The notes under the pieces were generated by a model. That model saw only the letters and a program-made list of their open reading frames with translations, made no database searches and was not told where the DNA came from. 64,000 nt of DNA. Origin: Methylobacterium sp. NEAU K. GTDB lineage: Bacteria; Pseudomonadota; Alphaproteobacteria; Rhizobiales; Beijerinckiaceae. The position numbers were made by a program, and so were the translations under genes. The DNA lies in contig NZ_JAUYZJ010000002.1 of the NCBI RefSeq assembly GCF_030700285.1, positions 124,001 through 188,000 on the forward strand, given 5' to 3'. This document shows positions 47,493 through 56,860 of the stretch, piece by piece. Every line of letters begins with the position of its first letter. Within the stretch, counting starts at the first letter, position 1.

Positions 47493-47678
47493 ATGAACGA
47501 GGCTCGAAACCCGAGTGAGGCCGAGGTCGCCGCCACCGCCGACGCAGTGGCCGGACGGGCCTTGATCGAGGCGCGGATCGCCCGGTGCACGCACGAGGAG
47601 CAGGCGGCGTTCTGGGAGGCGGTGGGACGCTGCTTCGGCGGCGGCAAGCCGCCGGACGCGAAGGCCGGCGCCGACTGA
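47493..47678 (+). CDS. Small hypothetical protein
   Basis: A 61-residue acidic, Ala/Glu-rich protein (MNEARNPSEAEVAATADAVA...) with two cysteines (IARCTHEEQ, VGRCFGGGK). A strong ribosome site GGAGG lies 5 bases before the ATG, which supports it being real. I do not recognise the family. It is divergent from ccmA, and its stop codon directly abuts the stop codon of the convergent trmJ. Confidence 0.65.
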   Translation: MNEARNPSEAEVAATADAVAGRALIEARIARCTHEEQAAFWEAVGRCFGGGKPPDAKAGAD

Positions 47679-48464
47679 TCAGGCGCCCCGGCGGGTCAGG
47701 GCGCGCAGCGCACCGCGGAAGGTGCGCACATCCTGCTCGGTCAGGCTCATGCGGTGCAGCATGTCGCGCATGTTGCGGGCGATGATGTCGCGCTTCTCCG
47801 GTGGATAGAAGCCGGCCTCCTCAAGGGCCGTTTCCAAACTCCCGAACAGCGCCACGAGGGCCTCCCGGGTCGCGGGCGGCGACAGCAGCTCGCCCGAAAA
47901 GGGCAGCCGCGCGCGCCCGCTGGCCTGACGCCAGGCGTAGCCGACCAGGAGCACCGCCTGCGCGAGGTTCAGGGACGGGAAGTCCGGCGAGACCGGGAAG
48001 GTGACGATGGCATCGGCGAGCGACACCTCCTCGTTGGTGAGTCCGACCCGCTCGCGCCCGAACATCACCGCCGTGCGCTGCCCCTCCCGGGCGACCAGCT
48101 CTCCCATCCCGTCCTCGGGGGAGAAGACGCGTTTCATCTGGCCGCGCTCCCGCGCCGTGGTGGCCAGCACGTAGTGAAGGTCGCCGATCGCCTCGGCGAC
48201 GCTGCCGTGGATCGTCGCCCGGTCGAGGACGTGGGTGGCGCCCGAGGCGGCCTCGCGCACACCCTTCTTGGGCCAGCCGTTCTTGGGGTTGACGAGGCGC
48301 AGCTCCGACAGGCCGAAATTCGCCATGGCCCGGGCCGTCATGCCGATATTCTCGGCAAGCTGCGGCTCCACCAGAATCACGGCAGGCGCGAGGCCGGGCG
48401 GGATCTCGGTGACCGTCTTGGGCGCGTGCCTGGGCACTTCGCTCGGCGTGTCGTGGGTCGTCAT
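47679..48464 (-). CDS. trmJ: tRNA (cytidine/uridine-2'-O-)-methyltransferase TrmJ-like
   Basis: A 261-residue SPOUT-class RNA methyltransferase. The N-terminal VEPQLAENIGMTARAMANFG and the knot-forming segments MFGRERVGLTNEE and SLNLAQAVLLVGYAW bind S-adenosylmethionine. This is the TrmJ/LasT branch, which methylates ribose at position 32 of tRNAs. The C-terminal helical extension has the expected length. The gene stands alone, convergent with a small gene and divergent from icd. Confidence 0.85.
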   Translation of the reverse strand: MTTHDTPSEVPRHAPKTVTEIPPGLAPAVILVEPQLAENIGMTARAMANFGLSELRLVNPKNGWPKKGVREAASGATHVLDRATIHGSVAEAIGDLHYVLATTARERGQMKRVFSPEDGMGELVAREGQRTAVMFGRERVGLTNEEVSLADAIVTFPVSPDFPSLNLAQAVLLVGYAWRQASGRARLPFSGELLSPPATREALVALFGSLETALEEAGFYPPEKRDIIARNMRDMLHRMSLTEQDVRTFRGALRALTRRGA

Positions 48465-48661
48465 ACCGGCCCTCTGGCATGCTCGGCGCCCCCCCGTCGA
48501 GGTCCGGGTGACGAAGCCGACCGGATGACAGCCCGCGCCTTCCGCTGCCGAAAGGGCCGCGCTATGTCGCCGGTGCGATACACACCCAATCGGATTTTGG
48601 GCAGGCGACCGTACGGCCCTTGCATGCCGTGCGCGCGGACAACGCGAGAAGGCATCGGTCC

Positions 48662-49876
48662 ATGGCGAAGATCAAGGTAGCGAACCCCGTCGTCGAACTC
48701 GACGGCGACGAGATGACCCGGATCATCTGGGCCGAGATCAAGAACAAGCTCATCCACCCTTATCTCGACATCGACCTCGAGTATTACGACCTCGGCGTCG
48801 AGCACCGCGACGCCACGAACGACAAGGTCACGGTCGATGCCGCCGAGGCCATCAAGCGCCACGGCGTCGGCGTGAAGTGCGCCACCATCACGCCCGATGA
48901 GCAGCGGGTTCAGGAGTTCAAGCTCAAGGAGATGTGGCGCTCGCCCAACGGCACGATCCGCAACATCCTGGGCGGCGTGATCTTCCGCGAGCCGATCATC
49001 TGCAAGAACGTGCCCCGCCTCGTGCCCGGCTGGACCCAACCCTTCGTCATCGGCCGTCACGCTTACGGCGACCAGTATCGCGCGACCGACTTCAAGGTGC
49101 CCGGCAAGGGGCGCCTGACGATCAAGTTCGAGGGCGACGACGGCACGGTGATCGAGAAGGAGGTCTTCAAGTTCCCCGGTGCCGGCGTCGCGATGTCGAT
49201 GTACAACCTCGACCAGTCGATCATCGACTTCGCCCGCGCCTCGATGAATTACGGACTGGCGCGAAAGTACCCGGTGTACCTGTCGACCAAGAACACCATC
49301 CTCAAGGCTTATGACGGTCGATTCAAGGACCTGTTCCAGAAGGTCTACGAGGAGGAGTTCGAGGCCAAGTTCAAGGCGCTCGGGATCACCTACGAGCACC
49401 GGCTGATCGACGACATGGTCGCCTCGTGCCTGAAATGGTCGGGCGGCTACGTCTGGGCCTGCAAGAACTACGACGGCGACGTGCAGTCCGACACGGCGGC
49501 CCAGGGCTTCGGCTCGCTCGGCCTGATGACCTCCGTGCTGATGACGCCGGACGGCAACACCGTCGAGGCCGAAGCCGCTCACGGCACCGTCACCCGCCAC
49601 TTCCGCGAGCACCAGAAGGGCCGCGAGACCTCGACTAACTCGATCGCGTCGATCTTCGCCTGGACCCGCGGCCTGTCTCACCGCGCCAAGCTCGACGGCA
49701 ACGACGATCTGGCGAAGTTCTCGGCGACCCTTGAGAAGGTCTGCGTCGACACGGTCGAGGCCGGGCACATGACCAAGGATCTCGCGCTCCTGGTCGGCCC
49801 CGACCAGAAGTGGCTCTCGACCACGGGCTTCCTCGACAAGGTCGACCAGAACCTGAAGACCGCGATGGGCGCCTGA
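48662..49876 (+). CDS. icd: NADP-dependent isocitrate dehydrogenase
   Basis: A 404-residue TCA-cycle enzyme oxidising isocitrate to 2-oxoglutarate with NADPH formation. It belongs to the eukaryote-like homodimeric subfamily: [20 protein letters not shown] at the start, [11 protein letters not shown], the substrate loop [28 protein letters not shown] and [16 protein letters not shown]. Length is normal. The ATG at 48662 gives the conserved N-terminus. A GC-rich palindrome follows its stop. Confidence 0.95.
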   Translation: MAKIKVANPVVELDGDEMTRIIWAEIKNKLIHPYLDIDLEYYDLGVEHRDATNDKVTVDAAEAIKRHGVGVKCATITPDEQRVQEFKLKEMWRSPNGTIRNILGGVIFREPIICKNVPRLVPGWTQPFVIGRHAYGDQYRATDFKVPGKGRLTIKFEGDDGTVIEKEVFKFPGAGVAMSMYNLDQSIIDFARASMNYGLARKYPVYLSTKNTILKAYDGRFKDLFQKVYEEEFEAKFKALGITYEHRLIDDMVASCLKWSGGYVWACKNYDGDVQSDTAAQGFGSLGLMTSVLMTPDGNTVEAEAAHGTVTRHFREHQKGRETSTNSIASIFAWTRGLSHRAKLDGNDDLAKFSATLEKVCVDTVEAGHMTKDLALLVGPDQKWLSTTGFLDKVDQNLKTAMGA

Positions 49877-49896
49877 GGCGCTTTCCGTCCAACAGA

Positions 49897-49922
49897 ACGG
49901 CGGGCCCCCGGGGGCCCGCCGT
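49897..49922 (+). terminator. Palindrome after icd (terminator-like hairpin)
   Basis: ACGGCGGGCCCCC and GGGGGCCCGCCGT form a perfect 26-base palindrome with no spacer, 20 bases after the icd stop. No U-run follows (ACTTCATTC), so termination would need a factor or the hairpin may instead protect the mRNA end. Confidence 0.6.
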
Positions 49923-50400
49923 ACTTCATTCGGCTGTCGGTGTGGGCGGCCGGGACACGCGTCATCACCATCCCGACGACTTCTGCCCGGGGAAAACCGG
50001 GAAGGCGCGCAGGCGTCGCCTGGCCGCACCGGCAAGCAGATCGCCGCCAGCGCTCTGGCAACCTCGATCGGCACCAGTTCGATGGCCGCGCGCATGCGCG
50101 GATCGCGGATCGCACCGACGAGACGACTGATGGTGATGCATTGCGCGGCGAGCCCGTCCAGCGGGCTTGGTTCATGGCGCGGCCTCTCGTCACGTGGCCA
50201 GGTAGGCGGGCGCGGACACCCGCACCGAACAGCAGCCGCCGAGGCGACGATCGGCTTTGGCGAGGGCGACCACATGGATCATGAAGAAACCTAAAGTTAG
50301 CATGCCGCGCGCGTTCTTCGCTCAGAACCTGCGGGCTGTGACGCAAAACCTAGGGTTGTGGGCATCGCTCTTCAGTCGAGCCTACGGCAACGGAGGCGCT
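49923..50400. other. Non-coding/degenerate stretch after icd
   Basis: No intact gene is seen. On the minus strand around 49960-50170 one frame reads protein-like sequence (ITISRLVGAIRDPRMRAAIE, then LVPIEVARALAAICLPVRP), but its nearest ATG (50172) is in a different frame. I read this as a possible frameshifted remnant of a small unknown gene. The rest, to 50400, shows nothing I can interpret. It begins the degraded region that runs to 51790. Confidence 0.4.
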
Positions 50401-50419
50401 CCCTCGTTTGCGGCCGAGG

Positions 50420-50902
50420 ATCAAGGCCGGTCGGAACCAAGTGGTCTCTCCGGACCATCAGGCCTGCGCGCCCGTCTGGGCTTTGGACCGTGTCGCGCTT
50501 CGCGCGCGCCCAGCGGCGATGAAAGTCGATGCCCTCCGCCGTGATACCCAGCACCCGTGCGGCCGCCGGCGTGTCGGGTTGCACGACGCCCGCCGGTCGG
50601 TCGAAGGGCGGCGCGCTGGTGCCGAGCCGTTGGTAATGTGGGACCGTGCGCAGGGTGGCCGCGCGTCACGTCGCGGATTGCCCCCTCCTCCGGCATGGTG
50701 CTGAAGAGAACGACGTCGGCGTGTGCGGTCCCGGCAGCATGCCGGCCATGAAGTCGATAATCGCGCAGCCTGCGAAAGCGGCGACCAGCATTCGAGCGAT
50801 CTCGTCGGGCGTCGCGGCCTGATCGAGTGGCCCAAGAATGCTGAACGTCCTGTCCAGATGCCTCGCCTGCGGCGGGCTCGCTCCCGAGTTTCTGCACGTC
50901 AT
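50420..50902 (-). pseudogene. LuxR-type autoinducer-binding regulator, frameshifted remnant
   Basis: From ATG 50902 the minus strand reads HLDRTFSILGPLDQAATPDE and IDFMAGMLPGP. Near 50720 the frame shifts to ADVVLFSTMPEEGAIRDV, and near 50650 it shifts again to TLRTVPHYQRLGTSAPPFD and later PAAARVLGITAEGIDFHRRW. In order, these match the autoinducer-binding half of LuxR-family regulators (start helix, xxLPGP, then the ArvlxxAxexGi segment). At least two frameshifts break it. The helix-turn-helix output domain that should follow is missing. No luxI-type synthase is nearby. Confidence 0.65.
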
Positions 50903-51055
50903 GTGCCAAGACGGATCCTCAGCACAACCTGAGGATGGAAACGATGACGCTTTGGCGGTAGGCTGACCGCGAGGCCCTGCGGCTTCCGAGATCGCGGATT
51001 CCAAGATCACTGCGGCGTCGATGCGTGAAGCGGGTCGGATGTGGGCCTCGGGCAA

Positions 51056-51292
51056 ATGATGGACGACGAGACACCTCCGGCGACACGCCGCATGCTGGAA
51101 CGGATCGCTGCGACGCTGAACCTACCTGCCAGCTACTTCTTCAACGCGGATATCGGCTCGGCCAACCCGGATCGGCCGACCGTCATACAATGCGACGAGG
51201 TCTCAACTCTGTTCCGCGCCATCAGATCGCCGACGCGAAGGGGCGCGGTGCTGGAACTGCTCCGTGAGATGGCGCGGCAGTCCCGCCATTGA
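51056..51292 (+). CDS. Small XRE-like protein or fragment, unknown function
   Basis: About 78 residues from ATG 51056 (a second ATG follows directly). RRMLERIAATLNLPASYFFN resembles the last helix and exit of an XRE helix-turn-helix domain, and LFRAIRSPTRRGAVLELLRE is a helical tail. The main DNA-binding helices are missing, so it could be the C-terminal remnant of a regulator or one of the short XRE-like genes found in these bacteria. It lies inside a degraded region, and the ribosome site is weak. Confidence 0.45.
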   Translation: MMDDETPPATRRMLERIAATLNLPASYFFNADIGSANPDRPTVIQCDEVSTLFRAIRSPTRRGAVLELLREMARQSRH

Positions 51293-51399
51293 TGGTGTGT
51301 TTTCAAATGGCGACCCTGCCGATTTGACCTCGTGGGAAATCCGCCGACCTGATCGATTGCCTTCGCCGACGACCGCGCACGCCACTGATCCCCGTTGGG

Positions 51400-51720
51400 C
51401 ACCGGCCCAATCAGTTCGGCGCCGGGACCGCATGGGGATGCCACGAGGCCGTCTGCGTCGATGAGGAGGGAGCGGAATTCGCTCAGGACCGCGGCGTCGA
51501 AGCCCGGGGTCGGTCAGGTTGAGGCCGAGCAGGTCCGTCCAGTGGATGCGCCAGCGCATCGCATCGGCCGCGGGGACACGCGGCGTGGTCGACGGTGGGC
51601 GTAACGGTCGGCACGCCTGCGTCGAGCGTCGGATGGAGGGATATCCGCAGCCTCCCGGATCATGGCGCATTCTGCGCCTCGATCCGCGAATGCCCACCGC
51701 ACCAGACCGGACGACCCACT
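51400..51720 (-). pseudogene. Transposase N-terminal remnant, frameshifted
   Basis: On the minus strand MRWRIHWTDLLGLNLTDPG is followed, after a single inserted base near 51505, by FDAAVLSEFRSLLIDADG in the next frame. The joined pattern, a WxxxLGL-x-L-x-DPGFDxxVLSEFR segment, is the N-terminal region of IS1182/ISNCY-type transposases. The catalytic DDE region and terminal inverted repeats are not present, so this is a decayed insertion sequence. An upstream piece (WAFADRGAE, 51700 region) may belong to it. Confidence 0.6.
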
Positions 51721-51790
51721 GCGCCAGCGCTATCCAAACCGGGGCAACACCAGTCGCCTATAAGGCTTGGCCTGTCCGATCCTGCTGCGA

Positions 51791-53464
51791 TCACGCCCGT
51801 CGCAGGAAGCTCGCCGGCCGGAGATCCGACGCGCGGCTCTGGGATACGGCCGCGCGCGGCCCGGAATTCCGCGGGTCCGACAGCCGTATCTGATCGATCA
51901 GCAGGGGCCTCGCGTAATAGTAGCCCTGCGCGCACCGGATCTGGGTCGCGCCCAGGAGGTAGGCGACTTCCTCGTAGGTCTCGACGCCCTCGGCGACCAC
52001 CGACATCCCCAGTGCCAAGCCCAGGGACTCGATGGCCTTGAGGACGATCTGGCTGCGCGGCCGCTTGTCGATATCCATGATGAACGAGCGGTCGATCTTC
52101 AACTCGTCAGCGGTGATCTCCGCCAGGGCGGCCAGCGACGAGTAGCCGACGCCGAAATCGTCGATCGAGACCCGCGCCCCGATCGCGCGGATGCGCGGCA
52201 GGACCTCGCGCTGGAAACGGCCCTTCGTGAAGAACGCCTCCTCGGTCAGCTCGAGGACGAAGCGGTCGGCCATGCCGGTCGCACCGAGGGCGTCGCAAAA
52301 CATGGTCATGAACGGTACGTCGCAGGCCTGCTTGGCTGCGATGTTGATGCTCACGGAGACATCGGAACCGAAGACCTCGTCGATGTCGGGCATGGCCAGG
52401 ACGGTGTCGGCCAGGACTTGCAGGGTGATCTCGTTGATCAGACCCAGTTCGATGGCGAGCCCGATGAAATCGCCGGGGGCCTGGATCACTCCCAGTTCGT
52501 CCCGCCAGCGCAGCAGCACCTCGACGCCCAGCACCGCGTGCGTGCGCATGTCGACCTTCGGCTGGAAGGCGCAGCAGAAGCAGCGGTCGCGGATGGCCAG
52601 ACGGAGACGCTGCTCCACCGCCATGCGGGCCGTGGCGGCGTGGCTCATCGTCTCCTCGAAGACGCTGACGCCGCCCTTCACGCCGCCCTTGACCCGGTAC
52701 ATCGCGTTGTCGGCTTGGCGGCGCAGCACCTCGTAGGTGGTCCCGTGCTCCGGGAAAAGGCTCAGGCCGATCGACGCCGAGGCGAAGATCTCGTGGCCGT
52801 CGATGAAGAATGGCTGCTTCAGGCGCTCCGAGATGTCGGAGACGGCCGCCAGTGTCGTGTCCTGATCGGTTATCGGATTCAGAAGCAGCACGAACTCGTC
52901 GCCGCCGAGGCGGGCCAGCAGGTCGCTGGGACCGAGGGCGCCGCGGATCCGGTCGGCCACCTTGCGCAGGAGCGCGTCACCCGCAGCATGGCTGTAGTAG
53001 TCGTTGATGTGCTTGAAGTTGTCCAGGTCGATGAAGGCCAGGGCGAAGCGGTCTGTCGAGGACGCTTCCGCGACGAGTTCCTCGATGCTCTGCTCGAACA
53101 TCGTCCGGTTCGGCAGCCCCGTGAGCGCATCGATGAAGGCGCGGGCGATGAGATCGCGCTGGATCTTGTGGTGGTGCGTGACGTCGGTCAGGGTGGTCAG
53201 CGTGTAGGCCTCGCGCTCGGCCACCATCGTGCGCGCCTGTGCCTCCACGACACGCCCGTCGACCTGCTCGACGAGCTGCGATGCCTTTGCGTCGAAAGCG
53301 GCTTCCGGTACGTCGCGGGCAGCCTCGGGCCCGAGCGCCCGCGCGGCGGCGTTCGCGAGTATGCAGAGCCCTTGCTCGTCGTGGACCACGACCCCGATCG
53401 GGAGCGCCTGGATGGCTGCCTCGAGCAGGCTGCGCCGATGGCTGGGCTGGACCGGGTCGCTCAC
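51791..53464 (-). CDS. PAS-GGDEF-EAL cyclic-di-GMP signalling protein
   Basis: A 557-residue cytoplasmic protein. Residues about 10-95 form a PAS-like sensor (LPIGVVVHDEQGLCILANAA). The GGDEF domain (about 105-270) keeps its catalytic motif GGDEF at 187-191, but the position of the inhibitory RxxD site reads GPSD, so product feedback is probably lost. The EAL domain (about 285-530) has GVEVLLRW (EVL, a tolerated variant), LELTEEAF, IDDFGVGYSSL, LKIDRSFIMDID and VVAEGVET, so phosphodiesterase activity is plausible. It starts 2 bases after the stop of the HerA-like ATPase gene and is surely co-transcribed with it. Confidence 0.88.
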   Translation of the reverse strand: MSDPVQPSHRRSLLEAAIQALPIGVVVHDEQGLCILANAAARALGPEAARDVPEAAFDAKASQLVEQVDGRVVEAQARTMVAEREAYTLTTLTDVTHHHKIQRDLIARAFIDALTGLPNRTMFEQSIEELVAEASSTDRFALAFIDLDNFKHINDYYSHAAGDALLRKVADRIRGALGPSDLLARLGGDEFVLLLNPITDQDTTLAAVSDISERLKQPFFIDGHEIFASASIGLSLFPEHGTTYEVLRRQADNAMYRVKGGVKGGVSVFEETMSHAATARMAVEQRLRLAIRDRCFCCAFQPKVDMRTHAVLGVEVLLRWRDELGVIQAPGDFIGLAIELGLINEITLQVLADTVLAMPDIDEVFGSDVSVSINIAAKQACDVPFMTMFCDALGATGMADRFVLELTEEAFFTKGRFQREVLPRIRAIGARVSIDDFGVGYSSLAALAEITADELKIDRSFIMDIDKRPRSQIVLKAIESLGLALGMSVVAEGVETYEEVAYLLGATQIRCAQGYYYARPLLIDQIRLSDPRNSGPRAAVSQSRASDLRPASFLRRA

Positions 53465-53466
53465 GC

Positions 53467-55290
53467 TCAGCCCTGCTGCCAGAGAGGCTTCACGGTGCGC
53501 AGGCCCGGATCTCCCTGCGTTTCTCCAGCTTCGAGGGGGCGTCGGAGCAGCCGACGGTGCACTTGATCGAGGGCGACGCCGTTGCCGCCCTCGGTGCCCG
53601 GCTCTCGATTGAGGCGCGCCATCCCCGACCCGTCCTGTTCGGGCCCGCTCGCCTTGCTCATGGTCGCCCCGCGCCAGCGCTCGACCACGGCGCCCACGAA
53701 GGCGGCGCCGGCGATCGTCTCACCATCCTCGGGAGCGCGCCCGCTCATGTCGTTGCGCGGCTGCCGTCCCGGGGGCAGCGGCGTGAACGTCATCCGCGCC
53801 GGCATGGGCACGCCCTCGCCGAACGCGATGACCTCGCCAGTCCCGAGGGACGGCACGAAGGTGAGCAGATTCACCGCATCCGAGACGGCTGCAGCCAGGA
53901 AGGCCTGGTCTCGCTCGTTCGTCATCCGCATGGCGAAGAGCGTGCTGCACTGTGACATGATCGTAGGGTCGAGCTCGGCGGGGCGCTGAGTGACCAGACC
54001 CAGATAGACGCCGTGCTTTCGGCCCTCGCGGGCGATCCGAGACAGCGCGCGACGCGTCGGCGTGAAGCCGACCGAGCGGTCCGCCGAGGCGTAGCGGTGG
54101 GCCTCCTCGCACACGAACAGGAGCGGGATCGCGCCCTCGCTCCAGATGCCGAACTCGAAGGCGAGGCGACAGAGGACGCAGACCACCGCGTCGACCACCT
54201 CCATCGGCAGCCCGGCCAGCTGCATGATCGTCATCGGCCGCCCGTCCGGCTCAAGCCGGAACAGGTGGGCGAGGATCTCGCCCATCATGTCGCCGCCGAC
54301 ATTGGCGTTCTCGAACATGAAGCCGTAGCGCGGATCATTGCGGATCGCTTCGATCCGGCTGATCAGGCGGTGGTAGTGCATCCGCGAGACGCGGTTCTCC
54401 AGGCGGCCCATCCGTTCGTCGATGAGGGAGATGAGGTCCTGCAGCATGTACGGCACGGGGGTGTCGACCGTGTAGCCGGCACTCTTGCCGATCGACCGCT
54501 TGACGATCTGCCGGTCGCTCGCTTCCTTGTATTGAGCGTACTTGCTCTTTGCCAGGGGAATCACTTCCGCCAGGATCTCGATCTCCTCGTCGATCGCCGA
54601 GCGTCCGCCATAGATGACGTCCGCGATCTCCTCCAGATTGAACAGCCAGAAGGGAAGCTTGAGATTTCGTGGGTTGATCACGCTCGCGCGCTCGCCGAAA
54701 CAGGCGGCGTACTCGTTGTGGACGTCGAGGAGGAAGACGCGCACGTTCTTCTGCGCACCCAGGACTTGATTGAGGATGACGGCCACGCCGCTGGACTTGC
54801 CGACGCCGGTCGTGCCGAGGACCGCGAAATGCTTGGTCAACAGGTCGTCGATCTTAATGCAGGCCGGCGTATCCGGATCCTGGTACAGCGCGCCCACGGG
54901 GGCCGTGTTCAAGTCCGCGACCTGATAGACGATGCGCAGGTCGCCCGCCGGGAGCAGATCGACCGCGTCTCCGATGGCCGGATAGCATGTGACTCCGCGG
55001 CGGAAACGCTTCGCGCCGCCTTCGACCAGAATCTCGCCGAGAAGATCCAGGCTGGCATAGGCGCCAGACACCCGCGCACGGTCGCTGCCCGACGAGAGGG
55101 TGGTGATGATGCCGACCAGCACGGCATTTCCGGCCCGGATCCGAACGAAATTTCCCACGGTCACGCGGATGTTCGGGCGACCGTTCTGCCCCAGCAGCTC
55201 AAGGTGGACCTTCGACCCCTCGATCGAGGTCACCGAACCCATCTGCGTCGCAGCTTGCTCGTCCCGAAACGTAACGTTGACGTCCAGCAT
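53467..55290 (-). CDS. HerA-like hexameric ATPase (DUF87 family)
   Basis: A 607-residue protein of the HerA/FtsK-type P-loop translocases. An N-terminal HAS-barrel-like domain (about 10-135; GSVTSIEGSKVHLELLG) precedes the ATPase core. Walker A is LGTTGVGKSSGVA (about 159-166), Walker B LLFVCEEAHRY (about 390-398), and the LVTQRPAELDP segment (about 432) is the conserved Gln-Arg sensor region. Archaeal HerA partners the nuclease NurA in end resection and bacterial relatives partner Sir2 or nucleases in phage defence; no nuclease is adjacent here. ATG 55290 is preferred to an upstream start. It is followed 2 bases later by the GGDEF-EAL gene. Confidence 0.85.
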   Translation of the reverse strand: MLDVNVTFRDEQAATQMGSVTSIEGSKVHLELLGQNGRPNIRVTVGNFVRIRAGNAVLVGIITTLSSGSDRARVSGAYASLDLLGEILVEGGAKRFRRGVTCYPAIGDAVDLLPAGDLRIVYQVADLNTAPVGALYQDPDTPACIKIDDLLTKHFAVLGTTGVGKSSGVAVILNQVLGAQKNVRVFLLDVHNEYAACFGERASVINPRNLKLPFWLFNLEEIADVIYGGRSAIDEEIEILAEVIPLAKSKYAQYKEASDRQIVKRSIGKSAGYTVDTPVPYMLQDLISLIDERMGRLENRVSRMHYHRLISRIEAIRNDPRYGFMFENANVGGDMMGEILAHLFRLEPDGRPMTIMQLAGLPMEVVDAVVCVLCRLAFEFGIWSEGAIPLLFVCEEAHRYASADRSVGFTPTRRALSRIAREGRKHGVYLGLVTQRPAELDPTIMSQCSTLFAMRMTNERDQAFLAAAVSDAVNLLTFVPSLGTGEVIAFGEGVPMPARMTFTPLPPGRQPRNDMSGRAPEDGETIAGAAFVGAVVERWRGATMSKASGPEQDGSGMARLNREPGTEGGNGVALDQVHRRLLRRPLEAGETQGDPGLRTVKPLWQQG

Positions 55291-55919
55291 CACCGGGTCC
55301 CTCGACGCGCATTGTGCATCGTATGTACGTCCATTCTGGACGGTCCTGCTTAAAGATCCTGCAATGCGAAGATGTCGGTCGAGCAATGCTTAATCATTTG
55401 CTTCACCGAGGCCGCCGCACTCCCAACGAATCAAATTTTGCTACACGGGCTCTAGTGATGTCGCTGTTTACGCATCATGGTCGATACCGACCTGCGATAC
55501 AGCGGAGGCTTTCCCGGGCGCACAACGGCCTGGGCATGGAGAGAGCCGCGACCCGAAGGATGGCCGCCGAATTTCGGAAAAAGTCGATGCAAGGCAAGGC
55601 GCTGGCGCATCGTCTCGGCATCCGAAGTCGAGGACGCCGCCTCAACCCGCCAACAGGAGCGATTGCGAGACCGACGGACGCTGACGGACAGCAGATCCAC
55701 GACTCGATCGTCGAGCGCCGCTCCAGGAAAGCGACCGGCCACCACCGCATCGGCGACAGCTTCGGAAAAGGACGTCACGCCGACTCGGAAAGTCGGCACC
55801 ATCGGTTCCCGGGATATGAAACCGGAACGCGTGCAACCCCGCAGGTTCCCATCGGAGAACGGATGATCGAGGATGGGCAGGCGCCGTAACCCTGCATCCC
55901 GTCATCGATGCCCGCTGGT
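55291..55919. other. Intergenic region upstream of the HerA-like gene, no certain gene
   Basis: The part next to the HerA start (55300-55450) is AT-richer and should hold its promoter. In 55450-55802, minus strand, one open frame begins MVPTFRVGVTSFSEAVADAV, which looks protein-like for about 50 residues and then becomes Arg-rich; with no ribosome site and no family likeness I do not call it. Nothing else is recognised. Confidence 0.4.
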
Positions 55920-56120
55920 TCAGAAGCCGAGTCCCTCGCCGAAATGTTCGCGCTTCCAGCACTCGCCGGAGATGCGGGCGCCATTGTGAGTCACGAACGC
56001 GTAGGGCGAGCGCTCGACGATCATGCCGCCGTCGGCGCGGATGATCCAGCGGAAGCATCGCGGGTCGAGCGCGCACGGGACGACCTCGACGGTATGGGAA
56101 TGGAGCGGATTGGTCGACAT
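55920..56120 (-). CDS. Small conserved-looking hypothetical protein
   Basis: A 66-residue protein: MSTNPLHSHTVEVVPCALDP, then RCFRWIIRADGGMIVERSPY. The pattern VEVVPxxLDPRxFxWxIRxxG resembles a group of short proteins frequent in Methylobacterium, of unknown function. A compact beta-rich fold is likely. It is the only credible gene in its stretch and stands alone. Confidence 0.6.
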   Translation of the reverse strand: MSTNPLHSHTVEVVPCALDPRCFRWIIRADGGMIVERSPYAFVTHNGARISGECWKREHFGEGLGF

Positions 56121-56373
56121 AGCCTGTTAACGTCTCAGGATCGACAACCGCTCCACCGCTTTGTCGCGCGCGGTTACCTAAGTGTGCGCGGACCGGCCTG
56201 CGCGCACCCTGGTGACCGGTCGCCTGCGCCGGGAATCCTTATTCTCGCCCAGGTTCGGCCGGACGGTGCCGGCCCGTCGCCCCCCGATTTCCCGATCCGC
56301 CGCAACGACTTGGAAGGCCGCCGCATGGCCGCCTGCCCGGTCGGCGGCGCAATCTCCACACAGAGGATACGGT

Positions 56374-56616
56374 ATGCCGATCAAGGCGCTCAACGAACGA
56401 AAGAAGCTGTCGAGCGACTTCAACGAAGCCAACGACGCGTTCATCGACGAGGTTCTGAGCGCGCTCCAGTCCGGACAGATTCCGATGGATCTCGCTCGGG
56501 CCTACCTCGCGCATCCGGTCGCGATGATGCACACCGACGGGGCTCAGGCGGTGGCCAACTACTTCGACCGGATGCTGGCCCAGCGGCCTAACATCGACTG
56601 GACTCCCGGAGACTGA
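56374..56616 (+). CDS. Small hypothetical protein
   Basis: An 80-residue soluble, helix-rich, acidic protein (MPIKALNERKKLSSDFNEAN...). CAGAGGATAC upstream of the ATG is a fair ribosome site. I do not recognise the family. It is followed 28 bases later by another small gene on the same strand, so the two may form a unit. Confidence 0.6.
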   Translation: MPIKALNERKKLSSDFNEANDAFIDEVLSALQSGQIPMDLARAYLAHPVAMMHTDGAQAVANYFDRMLAQRPNIDWTPGD

Positions 56617-56644
56617 CCGCCTCGGGCCTGGAAAGGGAATGCGG

Positions 56645-56860
56645 ATGAGCGTCGACGAAGTCGAAGACTTGAAGCGGGCTCGCGGTGCCCTGGCGCGGCA
56701 GAGGAACGCCATCGCCAAGCGGCTCGGCGGCCTTGAGGTCGCCCCGATCTCGATGGCCGAGGACCTGACCCGGACGCTGCTGGCGATCGAGGCGGTCGAC
56801 CGCGCCCTGGTCGATGCCGGGCAACCGCACATCGATAGCGGCGCCCCGCGCGAGGCCTAG
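56645..56860 (+). CDS. Small hypothetical protein, coiled-coil-like
   Basis: A ~71-residue protein beginning MSVDEVEDLKRARGALARQR. Heptad-like hydrophobic spacing suggests a short coiled coil. ATG 56645 is placed 8 bases after AAGGGA; an ATG at 56639 is also possible. The function is unknown. It is the second gene in a probable two-gene unit. Confidence 0.55.
   Translation: MSVDEVEDLKRARGALARQRNAIAKRLGGLEVAPISMAEDLTRTLLAIEAVDRALVDAGQPHIDSGAPREA

Noticed and set aside
49923..51790. An intact defence or mobile island between icd and the HerA unit
   Set aside because: Only frameshifted remnants of a LuxR regulator and a transposase are present, with no integrase, no attachment-site duplication and no restriction or toxin genes.
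54013..55353. A 446-codon open frame antisense to the HerA-like gene
   Set aside because: The minus-strand protein has intact Walker motifs; the plus-strand frame has none and no ribosome site.
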